64,000 bases of DNA. Origin: Nelumbo lutea. Its lineage: Eukaryota > Streptophyta > Magnoliopsida > Proteales > Nelumbonaceae. The position numbers and the translations under genes are program-made. Below the pieces are notes generated by a model. The model ran no database searches, was not told the origin of the DNA, and saw only the letters and a program-made list of their open reading frames with translations. Below, piece by piece: positions 11,811 through 22,920 of this stretch (its first letter is position 1; each line of letters begins with the position of its first letter). Location: contig JAKGHH010000002.1 of assembly GCA_022828595.1 (NCBI GenBank), positions 76,170,383-76,234,382 of the forward strand, read 5' to 3'.

Positions 11811-13705
11811 ATGTATAGCTTGGCTAGCTCAGACGGTTCTTCAAGTGGGTCAGATGCAGGTTCTACGAACCTAGTTGCATCCCCTGATGGTTCTAGCGAG
11901 CCGAAGGTAGAGCTCGAGGAAGAGTTCGAACAATAGGCCGAGTCGCCTCGGGTAGTTTGGCATCCATCTCTTGTCGGGGTCGGACGTTAGACAAGTTTGG
12001 TTGCTCGACCATGATGCCTGAGGGGCTCCAATCCCTTATTACCTATTACAATTTGCCTAGGGAGTACGCCTATTTCATACCTTCGAGTAACTTTCCTTGG
12101 GAACACGGTCCTAAAGAGATCGTGATATTCCGGGAGCAGCTCGCTGCGGGGCTGCGACTACCTTTCCACCCCCTCCTTGTCGAGGTCTTGAACGACTTCG
12201 ACGTTACGGTCGGCCAGCTTCACCCGAACTCCATTCGTAACTAGGTCGGGACAATCTACCTATTTTGTGAACAGGGCTTTCCTTTAGACTTGGAGATCTA
12301 GTCTTCCATTTTAATGCTTAAGAAGCAAGCGGGTCCCCTTCCCGGGTGTAGGCGGGCATATTACCTGTCTCCCCGCCCGAGTTTTAAGATTTTGCATGAA
12401 CTTCCCAACAAGGTCCCGGCGTGGAAGCGAAACTACTTCAGGGTGCGAAGTGTATTGGGGTGGCCGTTTCAGACCGGGTGGGGGATGGTCGCCCCTGACT
12501 CCGGTGTTGCGCTTGATAAAGAGACGGTGAAGGGCCTCCGGCAATGGGCACGGCTTAAGCTAAAATGCCATCAGTATCTAACAGAGGCCAAGCTCATTGC
12601 CGCCAGCCTGAGCTCGGGTAGGTTCCTTACAAAGACGTTTTTTGTTTTGCTCTTTTTTTTTATGCCGAGCTCTTTTCGCAGGTGTGATGGACTCAAAAGG
12701 GACTCGTGGTGGGCACCTGTTTCACGGCATGAAGAGGAGGAAGCGAGTCGCCAAGCGAACTCGTGTCGAGCTGCCCTGAGATGCGGAGCCTGAGGTACCA
12801 GACTTCCCGTCAGAGGATCCACCCAGGGAGCCCGATATGGCTCCTCCAATGCAAGAAGTGGCAGGGGCCCCTTATGCCGAGACTACTTACACGGGGGCTC
12901 CCGCATACTCTGGGTCTACTTATACGCGAGATGAGCCCTCGGGCTCGGGAGCCCAAGGGGAATTCAGGAGCGTGTTGTCACCGAACCATGCTCTTTAGAA
13001 GAGTAGGGAGGCCATTTTCCCTGAGGAGGTCGTGGTGTGGACTGATCTTCCTTTGAACCAGGTGGCTTGTCGCGCTGTCACTCATGCCATTGGTGGTAAG
13101 TCAGATTTCTTGTCGGGTTCTTTGCTTTTATCGCTCTTGTTGTTGTTCTTTTGTTCACTTGTTCTTTCCTTTTGGTAGGTGAATTTTTCAATCCATGCCT
13201 TGGCGGCCCATGTGGAAAGGAGCTCGAGGCAGGTGCGAGCTGACGAAGAGGCTTTCCGTGCTGCAGAGGCGACTTCCTGAGCTACTGAGGCGGTTGTTCA
13301 CGCTACTGAGGTGTTGCTCATGCTGCACAGACCAGGCAGGCGAGGTCTCAGAGAGATGCCGAGGCCATGGGAGTCATAGTGAAGCACATGGCAGACATTA
13401 GGGAGAGGACGCAAATCTTTTCTCAAGGCATTGAGGATGCCAAGAAGAAGGTCGTAGATGAGTATATCGCCTCGCCGAGCTTTGACGACCTGATGGTGGA
13501 CTCGTATAGAAGGGGTTTTAAACCAAGCCGATGGATGATCTGGATTACGTACCCCGAGCTCGATATTAGTGCCATATCCACTTCGCGCATTACTCAGGAT
13601 ATGGCCAATGCCGCTGATGGTGAGCCGGATTCCGAGGGCGAGGCAGGGCCTTCAGGTATCGTTGAAGTGCCTTATGATGGTGAAGAAGTAGCTTCGGGCC
13701 TGTGA
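11811..13705 (+). pseudogene. Antisense Tat-element gene (gypsy-type transposon domain), three exons, decayed
   Basis: A gene on the strand opposite to gag-pol. ATG at 11811 opens MYSLASSDGSSSGSD. After a frame change the conserved block runs near 12030-12420: LPREYAYFIPSSNFPW, FREQLAAGLRLPFHPLL, then FKILHELPNKVPAWKRNYF. This resembles the family named putative gypsy type transposon (PF04195 style). A GT-AG intron is predicted at 12618-12681 (donor GTAGGT, acceptor TTCGCAG) and keeps frame. A second is at 13096-13178 (GTAAGT to TTGGTAG). The last exon has a charged helical stretch (VERSSRQVRADEEAFRAAEA) and, after a frameshift, ends EEVASGL and a TGA at 13703. In-frame stops lie near 12242, 12299, 12776 and 12995. 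Tat elements are known to carry such an extra gene; its role is unknown. Confidence 0.72.
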
Positions 13706-13979
13706 AATGCAAAAAAAATAAAAAATTGTTCGAATTGTACACTCCGTTATTTTGAAATGGAATGACTTTTCTTTTGGTTAAGTGTTGGTTGTTCTTTTCT
13801 CCCGAACTGACCATATGCCCGATCTGTTTCTTGCCCGGGTTATTGCACTCGCATGACCTGTTTTGGCATTAATACTTAGTCTCTGAGATGCCGATGTTCC
13901 TGTTAATACTTAGTCTCTAGTAGCGATTTTGTCCACTCGCTTGGTGGTCTATAGGTAGTATCGCCTTAAGTTGACGATG

Positions 13980-14880
13980 TTCCACGCTCGGGGTACTTAT
14001 TTGCCCTCTAAGGTTTCGAGCTCGTATGCCCCCCGAGCACTCTCTTTACTCTGTAGGGTCCTTCCCAATTTGGTCCAAGTTTTCCCACGTCGGGTTCAGG
14101 TACCATGACCTTACGGAGAACCAGGTCGCCGACGCGGAAGCTCCGCTTCTTTACTCTGGCATTGTAGTACCGAGCTACTTTTTGCTAGTAGGCCGCTGTC
14201 TGGATGTGCGCGAGGTCTCTTACCTCAACCAGTAGGTCGAGGTTGGTTCGTAACTCATCTCCATTTGTCTGATCATCATATGCTTCTAGTCATAGTGTAG
14301 GTATTTCGATTTTCGTCGGGATTACCGCTTCAATGCTCTGTTCATTACTTCTATCTGACCGCTTTTTTGCGGGTGTGTGACCGATGTGAAGTTCTGACGA
14401 ATTCCCATATTTTGGCACCATTCTTGGAACTTGATATCCTCGAACTACTTGCCATTGTCTGAGATTAGTATCCGAGGTAGCCCGAAGCGTCATACTATGT
14501 TCTTACAAAAGAAGTTCTGTATGTTTCAGGCAGTAACTATTGCTAGAGGTTAAACTTCTATCCACTTTGTGAATCCACTGCCACCACTAGGAACTTTCTC
14601 CCACCTGTTGCTGGCGGGAATGGCCCCAAGAGGTCGATGCCCCATTGTGCAAAGGGCCATGGACTGGTGAGGTACTTGAGGTCAACAGCAGGCTGATGGT
14701 GGATATTGACATGCTTCGGACACTTGTCGCATTTTCTGACGAGCTCGACAGTTTCTGTCTTCATCGTTGGCCAGTAGTATCCTTGTCGAAGTGCCTTTTG
14801 GACGAGGGCTCTACTCCCCAGGTGTCCGCCACATAGACCTTCATGAGTGTCGTGGAGTACGAGCTAGGCTTTGGTAGGTC
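13980..14880 (-). pseudogene. Tat element integrase
   Basis: On the minus strand, the zinc-binding part (GLCGGHLGSRAL..., ending CDKCPKH near 14710) leads into the catalytic core. The first aspartate is in WGIDLLGPFPPATGG (about 14600) and the second in LPRILISDNGK (about 14465). The glutamate region reads THPQKSGQIEVMNRALK (about 14340). The C-terminal GPY/F module GPNWEGPYRV lies near 14065. All three catalytic acids can be seen, but stops and frameshifts split the frame. The protein would insert cDNA into the genome; this copy cannot make it intact. Confidence 0.82.
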
Positions 14881-15064
14881 GCAAGCAACGCAGGTAGGAA
14901 AGCGTGTAGGATCATCGGTACAACTGTTCGTTTATTATGACGTATTTGGCTGCATGGCGCTGCACCCTCTTGGCTGCATTGTGATCCGCAGAGAGGGTTT
15001 CATCTAACGAGAAGCTCGCGAGTGGGTCGATCCAGTTCGGCTCTGCTTCAAGGACGGAAGCGAC

Positions 15065-15691
15065 CTATGCCCCACCGAGAATGCTAGGCCGAGGTAAGTC
15101 CTCTATGTACACGGTTCTCATCATGTTGTGACTCGTGCTGGCTAACCGGGACAGTGCGTCGGCCTCAGTGTTCTCTGACCTTGGGATTTGCCTGATGAAG
15201 TGTGACTGGAAGTTGAGCAGAGCCTCCTTTACTTTTGCCAAGTATGCGATCATAGTGAGCTCGCGTGCTTCGTATTCGCCTGTAACCTGGTTGACCACAA
15301 GCTGGGAATCACCACAGATAACTATGTGCTTTGCTCTTGCCTTTTGCGCTAGGTTCAGTCCGGCTATCAGTGCCTGATACTCCGCCTCATTGTTGGATGC
15401 CGCGAACTCAAAGCGTAGTGCATATTCCAATTTCGTGCCACCTGGGTCGCGTAGGACTATTCCAGCCCTGCTGCCCTGCTGGTTCGAGGAGCCACCTACG
15501 TGAAGGATCAAGGGCTCCTCATCCCAGTTCACGTTTGGCCTAACCAGGAGAGATGCCACACTGGCTGCTACTTCACGGGGTTCAGACTCTATTAGCTTGG
15601 GAGCTCCAGGCTCACCCGAACTGGGGATCTCGGGCTCAACCAACCCAGGGACTTCGAGGATAAACGTGCACTCGGTGATAAAATCTGCCAA
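15065..15691 (-). pseudogene. Additional (aRH-type) RNase H domain of the Tat pol
   Basis: An open 208-codon stretch. The core reads ILHVGGSSNQQGSRAG, then ASNNEAEYQALIAGL, VICGDSQLVVNQVTGEY, and ENTEADALSRLAS. This is the second RNase H that distinguishes Tat elements from other Ty3/gypsy lineages. The first metal-binding aspartate, normally HVDGS, is glycine here (HVGGS), while the E, D and last D positions remain. Activity is therefore unlikely. It follows the first RNase H and precedes integrase. Confidence 0.85.
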
Positions 15692-15724
15692 GGCTTGGCC
15701 TTTAATAGTAGTTCGTGGCTTATC

Positions 15725-17025
15725 CTAGAGGTCGTACTCGCTGAGCTCGATGGCCCACTTCGTTAGCCGACCGGAAACCTCAAGCTTGAGTAAGACTTGC
15801 CTCAGAGGTTTGTCAGTCAAGACCATGACAGTGTGAGCCTGGAAATATGGGCGGAGTTTTTGAGCTGCAATTACCAGTGCATATGCTAGCTTTTCTATCT
15901 GCGGGTATCTCATCTCTGCTCCCTACAGAATTTTACTAACATAATAGACAGGCCGCTGGACCCAATCTACTTCTTTTATTAGTACTGAACTGACCACCTC
16001 GTCGCTTGCCGAGAGGTACAGTTCTAAGACCTCCCCTTCCTCGGGCCTGGCTAAGGTTGGCACAGTGGCGAGGTAGCTCTTTAGCTCGTCGAACGCAAAC
16101 TGGCAGTCTCGGGTCCATTCGAACCCTTTGCCTTTGATTGCCTTAAAGAAAGGCAGACAACTGTCTACCGATTTGGACATGAAGCGGCTCAGAGTGGCTA
16201 TGCGGCCGTTTAGCCTCTGAACTTCTTTTACTTTTCGGGGTGGTCTCATATCTAGGATGGCCTTTATCTTGTCCAAGTTGGCCTCAATACCGTGCCGGTT
16301 GACAATGTACCCTAGGAACTTACCCGAGGTGACACCGAAGACACATTTGTTGGGGTTCAGTTTCATGCTAAATTGACGCAGAATTTGGAAGACAGAATCT
16401 AAGTCTTGTATTAATTCCTGTGAAAACTGCGTCTTGACGACCATGTTGTCTACATAACATTCTATTCCGTGCCAATTAAGGGCCAAAAAAGCTTATTTAT
16501 AAGTCTCTGGAAGGTCGCCCCAGCATTCTTCAGTCTGAATGGCATGACCTTGTAGCAGTACAGGCCAAACTCAGTTATAAAGCTGGTTTTTTCCTCATCG
16601 GACTGGTCCATCCCGATTTGGTTGTAGCCTGAGTAAGCGTCCAAGAAGCTTAGCAACTCATGTCTCGAGGTTGCGTCCACTAGGCGGTCAATTCTGGGGA
16701 GGGGGAAGCAGTCTTTTGGGCAAGCTCAGTTCAGGTCGGTGTAGTCGATGCACATGCGCCACTTGCCGTTTGCCTTTTTCACCAGCACTATGTTGGCTAC
16801 CCAGCTCGGGTAATGAACTTCCCTTATGAAGTCCACTGTGAGGAGCTTTTCGACCTCGTCGTCGACCGCCCTCCAGCACTCCGGGGCTATGTTGCATTTC
16901 TTCTGTCTAATGGGTCTGACTACAGGGTCAGTGTTAAGTTTGTGAGTTATAAGGCCAGGGTCAGTACCGGGTATATCGACCGCGGACCATGCAAAAATAT
17001 CTAAAATTTGAAGTAAGAAACTCAC
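15725..17025 (-). pseudogene. Tat element reverse transcriptase and first RNase H
   Basis: On the minus strand the segments read, in order: DFIREVHYPSWVANIVLVKK and WRMCIDYTDLN (16726-16850), then HELLSFLDAYSGYNQI, SFITEFGLYCYKVMPFRLK and NAGATFQRLIN (16480-16680), then CYVDNMVVKTQ (about 16425-16460). GKFLGYIV..GIEAN and the thumb follow, and then RNase H (ELYLSASDEVVSSVLIKE, QIEKLAYALVIAAQKL, LTDKPL). The catalytic YVDD is YVDN. Frame changes lie near 16480 and 16700, and a stop near 15914. The enzyme would copy element RNA into DNA; this copy is inactive. Confidence 0.88.
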
Positions 17026-18353
17026 AAGTTCGGTTCATAGAGGTTCCTTGACGAAAGCACCGATCTGTAGCGTTCGAGCCGAATCCGTAGCCAAGGTCGG
17101 GATTGCGACCGTTTCCTCTGTGGGCGAAGTTCGTTCTCGCCCTGCTTCGTAGGCCGCTCCAGTTCGAGGTCGTCGGTCGCCTTAGTTTTTCTCTTCAGGG
17201 CGGCAACATAACACTTGCGGGACTCAAGCTGGTCACCCCGCGCTACCCCCACACCGAAGTCTGTAGGGAACTTCATTGCTAGATAGTAGGTGGAGACCAC
17301 TGCCTACAGAAAATGCGTAAATGGCTGCCCTATTATGGCATTGTATGGGGAGGGGGTCGCGACCCCTAGGAAATCGTGGTTGAGTCTAACCACACAAGGC
17401 CATGTACCGACTTCCACAGGTACTGTTATCTTCCCGAAGGGCCTGACTTCCTCTCCGTTGAAGCTCACCAGAGGAGTGTTTACGGGCTTCAGCTCGCTTC
17501 TCCGCAACTGTAACTGGTCAAATGCCGACTTGAAGAGGATGTCCGCCGAACTACCTGAATCCACAAGTACGCGCCTAACTTCGAAGTCATTGATCCTTAG
17601 TTTTATGACGAGCACGTCATCGTGGGGGTAGTGGACACCTCGCGCATCGTCTTCCGTGAAGAAGATCGGTTCTTCTATCTTCAGCCTCTTTGGAGGGTTC
17701 TGTTCTTCTTGGGCTGCCTCGCAAACTAACGTCCGGGCTACTGCCAAAGTACACCCTACTACCACCGAACCTCCCACTATCACATGGATGATTCCCCGAA
17801 CTGGCCTCTCTTTCGGAGGCTGTCGTTGCAACGCTTCGGCTTGTCTGCTGCTAGATTCGGGGGCGTCCTTTCCATTCTCCCCTTGTCGACCTGCCTTATT
17901 GTTATTATTATTATTATGCTGTACAAAATTTCTCAAGTATCCGCGATGGATGAGTCCCTCTATCTCGTCCCAGAGATTATTACATTGTTTGGTACTATGA
18001 CCGTGATCTCTATGAAAACTACAGTACATATTTTTATTTCTCTCGTTTGGATTCCCCTTTAGGCGAGGTGGCCACTTTACGTATGGGGTGTCTTTGATCG
18101 TCATCAAGATCTCAGTCCGCCTTGTGTTTAACGGCGTGTAATCCGTTCGAACTGCTAAGGGAGCTCGGGATGGCAGGCTCGGCTTTGCCTCCCGGGCCGG
18201 GTTTCTTCTGTCACCTGGGTTGGAGGGCTCACCTTCTCTTTTCCTTTTCTCGACCCCGCCTTTGGTCCTTTGGTTGATCTCTTCCTCTGTTCTCATGAAC
18301 TTGTCCGCGAGTTTGAGGAATTCGGCCACGATCATAGGCTGGCTGGCTACCAT
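17022..18353 (-). pseudogene. Tat element gag C-terminus and aspartic protease
   Basis: The longest open stretch of the element (349 codons at 17304-18353, continuing toward 17022). It begins in the end of the gag core (VASQPMIVAEFLKLADKFM). It then has a zinc-knuckle-like YCSFHRDHGHSTKQC, a form typical of Tat gag, and an asparagine tract. The protease follows near 17560-17600 (VLVDSGSSADILF, with an intact DSG) and YNAIIGQPF near 17310. The 17022-17300 part is the spacer before reverse transcriptase. Cleavage of the polyprotein is the protease's family role. This is the least damaged part of the coding region. Confidence 0.87.
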
Positions 18354-19640
18354 GTGCCATTTAAACTCCTTGTGTGTTACTCCTCTCTTGGTCGTCGCGA
18401 GCTATACTGTGGGGTCTAATCGTGGTATCTGCAAGAATGCTTCATTGAACCGCTTGATGTAGCCCCGGATGGATTCTCTTTCCCTCTGGACTACTCCAAA
18501 GATGCTTTCCTCGGTCATGGGGCACCGCTTGCTGGTAACGAAGTGTGCGGTGAAGACTTGCACGAAATGGGTCCAGCTTCTTATTGACCGGGGGCTAGGT
18601 TCCTGTACTAGGTGCGGGCCACCCTCCTGAAGATGGTGGTGAAGGCCACGCACATGCATGATTCACTGGCCCTAGCGAGGTGTATTTGGGACTGGAAAGC
18701 ATCAACGTGGTCGTTGGGGTCAAAGGACCCATCATACTTGTCCAAAGGTGGGAGCTTGAAGTCTCTGAGCATGGGGACTGCCAGGAGTTCTGATGCAATG
18801 AGGGAAGGAACTAAGAGAATTGGGGCATCTTTTACCTCGTCCGAGCTCATCTCTTCCTTACTTCTGAGCTCGGGCAGGACACGGGTGGCAATTCGGCAAC
18901 TTCGCCGGCGCCTTCATTGTTGAGTGGGTCTGGTACTGGCACTACTGGCCTCTGTGTTGCCGAGCTCGATGGGCCCGGAATGTTGGTAGTCTGCTGCTAG
19001 AGCGCTGAATCGGTTCTCTGTGAGTGGGAACTCAGGCTTGGAGCACCGAGGTGCTGACTTTGCGGGCGAGGTTCCCGACCCACCTGCGAGCTGCGAGGCG
19101 GGGGTGATTTTACTTTCCCTTCGGCCTGGGGATGAGGCCTGGTTGTTAGGGGGGTTCTGGAGTTGGGAGGCTTCCCCTCGGTGAGGGCGTCCACCCTGAG
19201 GGGAGGCCTTAACCAGCTTCGGAGCAGGGTGCCGAGGTGGAAGCAGTGACTGGTTCAGGGGTAGTTGGGGGAACTGCTACTGATAGTGGTGTTGAGAGAG
19301 GTGGTGTAGTACTTGGTGCTGCTGGAGTTGATGTCGCTGGAATTGTTGCATTTGGGCTTGCATTGCCTGCATGCATTGCATTAGGTCATCAAACTGGTTC
19401 TGGCGGGTCACCAGGGAGACAACAGTTGGTTTAGCAAAAGTTGTTTCGATAGGGAGTGGAAGAGGGATGTTCATGGCAGGAATGTTTACGGGTGCCACTG
19501 TTTGTGGTGCATTCAAGCTGGGGATCCCATCCACCAGAAGGGAGATGGTGAACTGTCTGATGCACACCACGGGGAATTGGAGTTGTTCCCCGGTGGTATT
19601 CGTCTCTGTGCCACGTCCGGCATTGTTGGAAGAAGCAATG
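18354..19640 (-). pseudogene. Tat element gag N-terminal half
   Basis: The likely start is the ATG near 19636, about 70 bp after the primer site, with a frame change soon after. A glutamine-rich segment (MQAMQAQMQQFQ) lies at about 19340-19400 and a proline/serine-rich spacer follows. The gag core begins near 18850 with MSSDEVKDAPIL and continues FKLPPLDKYDGSFDPNDHVDAF, RSWTHFVQVFTAHFV and RERESIRGYIKRFNEAFLQI (18410-18780). Frameshifts near 18620 and 18400 and several stops prevent a continuous product. Gag forms the virus-like particle in the family. Confidence 0.8.
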
Positions 19641-19704
19641 AGTGTTGGGGTTTTTGGAAGAAGAGAGGTTATGAGAGTTTTAGAGGGAGGCTTTTAGAAG
19701 TGTT

Positions 19705-19721
19705 TCCCACAGACGGCGCCA
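19705..19721 (-). other. Primer-binding site of the Tat element
   Basis: The minus strand reads TGGCGCCGTCTGTGGGA two bases inside the 5' LTR end. TGGCGCCGT matches the 3' end expected for a tRNA-Asp-like primer. Confidence 0.75.
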
Positions 19722-19723
19722 AT

Positions 19724-20490
19724 TGATGGTGCACAATCCGGTCGGTCCTAGCTGTCAACGACCTTGCCTCTGAATGGAGCTACAGGGAACCTGTAACAAA
19801 GAAGATGAGGAAACTCCGGGGGGAACCTGGTGAGATTGCTCCGAAGCTCAAGTTAGAATTCTCTCAAAGGCAAGATAAAACCAGATGGCGCAAAGTTCAC
19901 ATACCTCGTTCTTGGGGGGTAGGGAGCCTTTTATAATCACCTCGCGCACTCACTCCTAAGCTTCTGTCAGGTCGGGTCTGATTATCCCTGCGCTCCTGCC
20001 AGTTTGAGTGTCATCACCTCTGTTGGGACAGAACCGCCACTGCTCTCTTTGCTGGAGCCATCTCTACAACTAGAGATGGCGGTAGCAGGTGGTCGTTGGA
20101 GTGCAGCTGTCAAGCGTCAAATCCCAAGTCAGTCAGGTGCACCGCCCCTGGGTACGGACTTCCTCGATGTCAGGCGTGGTACGGTTGTTCAGTTTGGCAT
20201 CCTGGAGGCGAAGTGCTCGAGTGGTGAGTGAGGTGAAGTCTTGAGTTCGGATAGAGGTGTGTCCCGAACTACCATGGGGCAGGCCAATTCGGGTCGTTGC
20301 CCTTTGTGCTTGCAAAGCTCAGGGCTTAAGGGAGAGCTTGGGCTCCTTATGGGGAGTTCGGGCTCCTCGTAGGGAGTTTGGACCACTGGTTACTTTTCGG
20401 AGCTCGCGTCTTGGGCGTGCTGTCATGCCAAGCTGTTGCCTTCGCCACGTGTCGAGTGATTACGAGGTCGGGCCAAATCTTCCTTCATCA
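19724..20490 (-). repeat. 5' LTR of the Tat element
   Basis: 767 bp, starting TGATGGTGCACAATCCGG and ending CTTCATCA on the plus strand, closely similar to the left LTR with scattered substitutions. GGGTT follows at 20491-20495. Confidence 0.92.
19928..19938 (-). promoter_or_regulatory. TATA box in the 5' LTR
   Basis: The minus strand reads ATTATAAAAGG. Transcription from about 19900 would give a short R-U5 of about 175 bp before the primer site. Confidence 0.6.
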
Positions 20491-20885
20491 GGGTTCAAAA
20501 TACCAATATAAGATGCTTTAGTGAGGATTAGATTTTTCAGTGCTGCAACTGGGTTAGGTGAGGTTTTTCAGCCCAATTTTAATGATGTATCATGTTTGTT
20601 TCTTCTCTATATTTTCTTAACCAAGGTTTTATGTCTTCAACATTGTACTCTTTGATGTTGCTTTTTCGCGTAAAAAAAAAAAGAAGAAAAATAAGAAAAC
20701 ACCATGCTATAAAAGTTACATGCAATTTGTAAGAATCAAACCCAAATCATCTACATCAATGAAAGACTAGAATATTTAGCACTATGTTATATTACATCCT
20801 GCCGAAATAACATGTGCTTCATTTTCTTTTTACTTTCTAAGCTAAATTTAAAAACAAAATAATTAATTGATCATTAAAATTAAGA
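20491..20885. other. No gene seen; pre-insertion flank
   Basis: Begins with the right copy of GGGTT. AT-rich DNA, with a TTTGTATG/TTGTACTC...poly(A)-like run near 20640-20690 that may be the decayed 3' end of a retroposon. No coding signal. Confidence 0.4.
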
Positions 20886-21160
20886 GCATGGTTTTCGAAC
20901 CGCCGTTGATCCGGACTGTCAGACCATTTGGCCTGGGAACTGTCCAGGCAACTAGTTTCGTTTTACCCCAAACCTGGTCCCTTGCCAAAAACTGTTGAAT
21001 CGGTCAACGAACCATTGACCTAGGCGGTTGAACCGTCGACCTGTTCAATGGTTTTTGGCCATTTTTAGATTTTAATTATTTTTTTATTTTTTTAATTTAT
21101 TTTGTCAAAACAGGCCATCCATTCAGACTGGATGGTTGAACCGTCAACCCAGAAACCGAT
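20886..21160. repeat. GGTTGAACCG-rich dispersed repeat, copy A
   Basis: Matches the element at 23901-24194 through CGTTTTACCCCAAACCTG and GTCGAC(C/T)TGTTCAA, and shares the start CATGGTTTTC with copy B at 22676. Rich in CGGTTGAACCG-type palindromes. No target duplication could be assigned. Confidence 0.65.
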
Positions 21161-21204
21161 GAAGTTATTGATCCATACCTTGATGAAATTATTGATCTCC
21201 CTGC

Positions 21205-21252
21205 CCACTCTCTCTCTCTCTCTCTCTCTCTCACGCACACACACACATTCTC
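21205..21252. repeat. (CT)n-(CA)n microsatellite
   Basis: A run of CT dinucleotides followed by a run of CA dinucleotides. Confidence 0.95.
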
Positions 21253-21837
21253 TCTGTGCTACAGGTTCTGGTCTCCTCTAGGTTTCTGCATGGAGCTGAT
21301 GTGAGGATGTGAAATTGGTTAATGGCATTCATGACTATTGGTTTTGGCATCAGAATGGTGTTCGACGGGAAGCATTTGGGGGGTTGGAAACCTGGTCATC
21401 AATTGAAATGGTGGGTGAGTCATGGTGGCCATCGGAAGTTCAGTCCGGTGTTGTTCCCGATGGTTAGGCAACCATTTGGTGTTTAGAGGCATGTTCAGTT
21501 TGGTGTTGTGGTGGCCATCACAGGGTGTTGAGTCGCGGGCTTTTCGTTTCTCACCAAGGTCTCACCATTTTAGTGAGACCCCGCATCCCAGTTTTTGAGA
21601 AGTGATATCCCATCATTTCTCGCACCATTCCATCAAACAAACACGGGTTTCAAAGAATCTAACCCGAATATTCCATATTTCTCATCCGCGTCACAGCAAC
21701 CAAGCCGACACTATAAGGAGAGCCACCCAAATAATGGATCACCGATGAAAATCCGAAGGAAAAATGGCTCAAGAATTCATTGAGAGGAAAAACTGTCCAC
21801 ACGGAGAGAGAAATCCCTTATTTCTCATTAGTTCACT

Positions 21838-22133
21838 CTTCACATTAAATGACATTTGAAAAGACACAATTTCCCTTCAAGTGTCATCTAATTTTTTTTA
21901 TCAACCATCCAAACATTGATAAAAAAATAAACATTCCTAAATCCTTGCTTCTTTTATTCAAGAAAGCTAGAGTCACCAGAATGCCCATTGAGACGTGACC
22001 CCAATTTTTTTGAACAAAGAGGCAAGGATGTGGGATTGTTCATTTTTGTCAACGTTTTAATTATTGGTAAAAAGAATTAGATGACACTCAAAGGGCATTT
22101 GTGTCTTTTCAAATGCCACTTAACGGCTAGTTA
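21838..22133. repeat. Long inverted repeat (foldback element), arms about 110 bp
   Basis: The left arm (about 21838-21952) contains GACATTTGAAAAGACACAA and GTGTCATCTAATT. The right arm (about 22019-22133) contains their inverse complements, AATTAGATGACAC and TTGTGTCTTTTCAAATGCC. The spacer is about 65 bp. Long imperfect terminal repeats with no coding capacity suggest a Mutator- or foldback-type element. The target duplication is unresolved. Confidence 0.72.
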
Positions 22134-22437
22134 AAGGTAGGTACTGGATTGGCATGCTTTGAAAGCTTGGATATTGAATTGTCGTGTTTTAAAATTTGGA
22201 GACCAAAGTGGCACTAAACCCAAATATCAGGCTACTAAACGGTTTTATACCTTAATTGAAATCATTTGAGCCTTAGATTTAGCATCATTGTTGCATTTCT
22301 AGGACTTATTGGGTGTTTCCTAATATATTATAAACTTTCCATGATTCCATCGTATCCATGGGTCCACGCATTTCCTAAACATATCTTGATGCATCTTCTA
22401 AAGTTGTCTTTCCAATCCACCCTTCTGGCATTCCCAT

Positions 22438-22607
22438 GAGAATTAGGATTCAGCCCTCACAAAGCCGTCCTTACAGGTTACAGTCATTTGCAACTGTGCA
22501 ATAGGAATATCTCCCCATGCATAGAAACATATTCCCAATGCACGGTTGCAAAAGGTTGTAAGGACCGTATGAGAACAGTTGTGTGAGGACTGACCCGAAT
22601 TCCTCCC
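22438..22607. repeat. Hairpin MITE, about 170 bp
   Basis: Imperfect inverted arms: GAATTAGGATTCAGCCCTCAC...GTCCTTACA...TTGCAACTGTGCA on the left and TGCACGGTTGCAA...TGTAAGGAC...GTGAGGACTGACCCGAATTC on the right. A related hairpin lies at 56605-56745. Confidence 0.65.
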
Positions 22608-22675
22608 ATAGTAAGGTTCTAGGTATCAATATCCACGGGACAAAATGGCCAAATAATAACTACGCTCATATGCAT

Positions 22676-22920
22676 GGTTTTCAAAACCATATCGGATCGG
22701 AAAAATCGGGAATCGGTCAGGTGACCGGGAACATTTTACCTCAGAACCATTATTTCATCAAAAACCGTTCATTTAGTCAGCAAATCGTTGATCTGAGCGG
22801 TCGAACCGTTATTTTTTTAATTTTGTCAGAACAAGCCATCCATTCAGTTTGAACGATCAGACCATTCGACCCGAGAACCAAACCCCTGATCGATTCGTTG
22901 TCCAATTCGATTTTAAAAAC
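22676..22920. repeat. GGTTGAACCG-rich repeat, copy B
   Basis: Starts GGTTTTCAAAACC and ends CGATTTTAAAAAC, giving an imperfect terminal inverted repeat. Internal TCGGATCGG and GGTCGAACCG blocks relate it to copies A and C, with more divergence. Confidence 0.55.

Larger units (their letters stand above)
10376..20490 (-). mobile_element. Complete Tat-lineage Ty3/gypsy retrotransposon
   Basis: A 10.1 kb element on the minus strand bounded by LTRs of 780 and 767 bp and flanked by GGGTT duplications. The order on the minus strand is 5' LTR, primer site, gag, protease, reverse transcriptase, RNase H, a second RNase H, integrase, an antisense gene, polypurine tract, 3' LTR. The second RNase H and the extra gene between pol and the 3' LTR are known marks of the Tat lineage. 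Gag and pol carry stops, frameshifts and altered catalytic residues, so this copy is not autonomous. The intact ends and similar LTRs show an insertion that is moderately old but not ancient. Confidence 0.92.

Noticed and set aside
13195..13401. Separate small gene at 13195-13401
   Set aside because: It is an alternative frame of the third exon of the antisense gene, produced by a frameshift.
17290..18062. Plus-strand frames opposite gag-protease
   Set aside because: Shadows of the clear minus-strand gag-protease frame.
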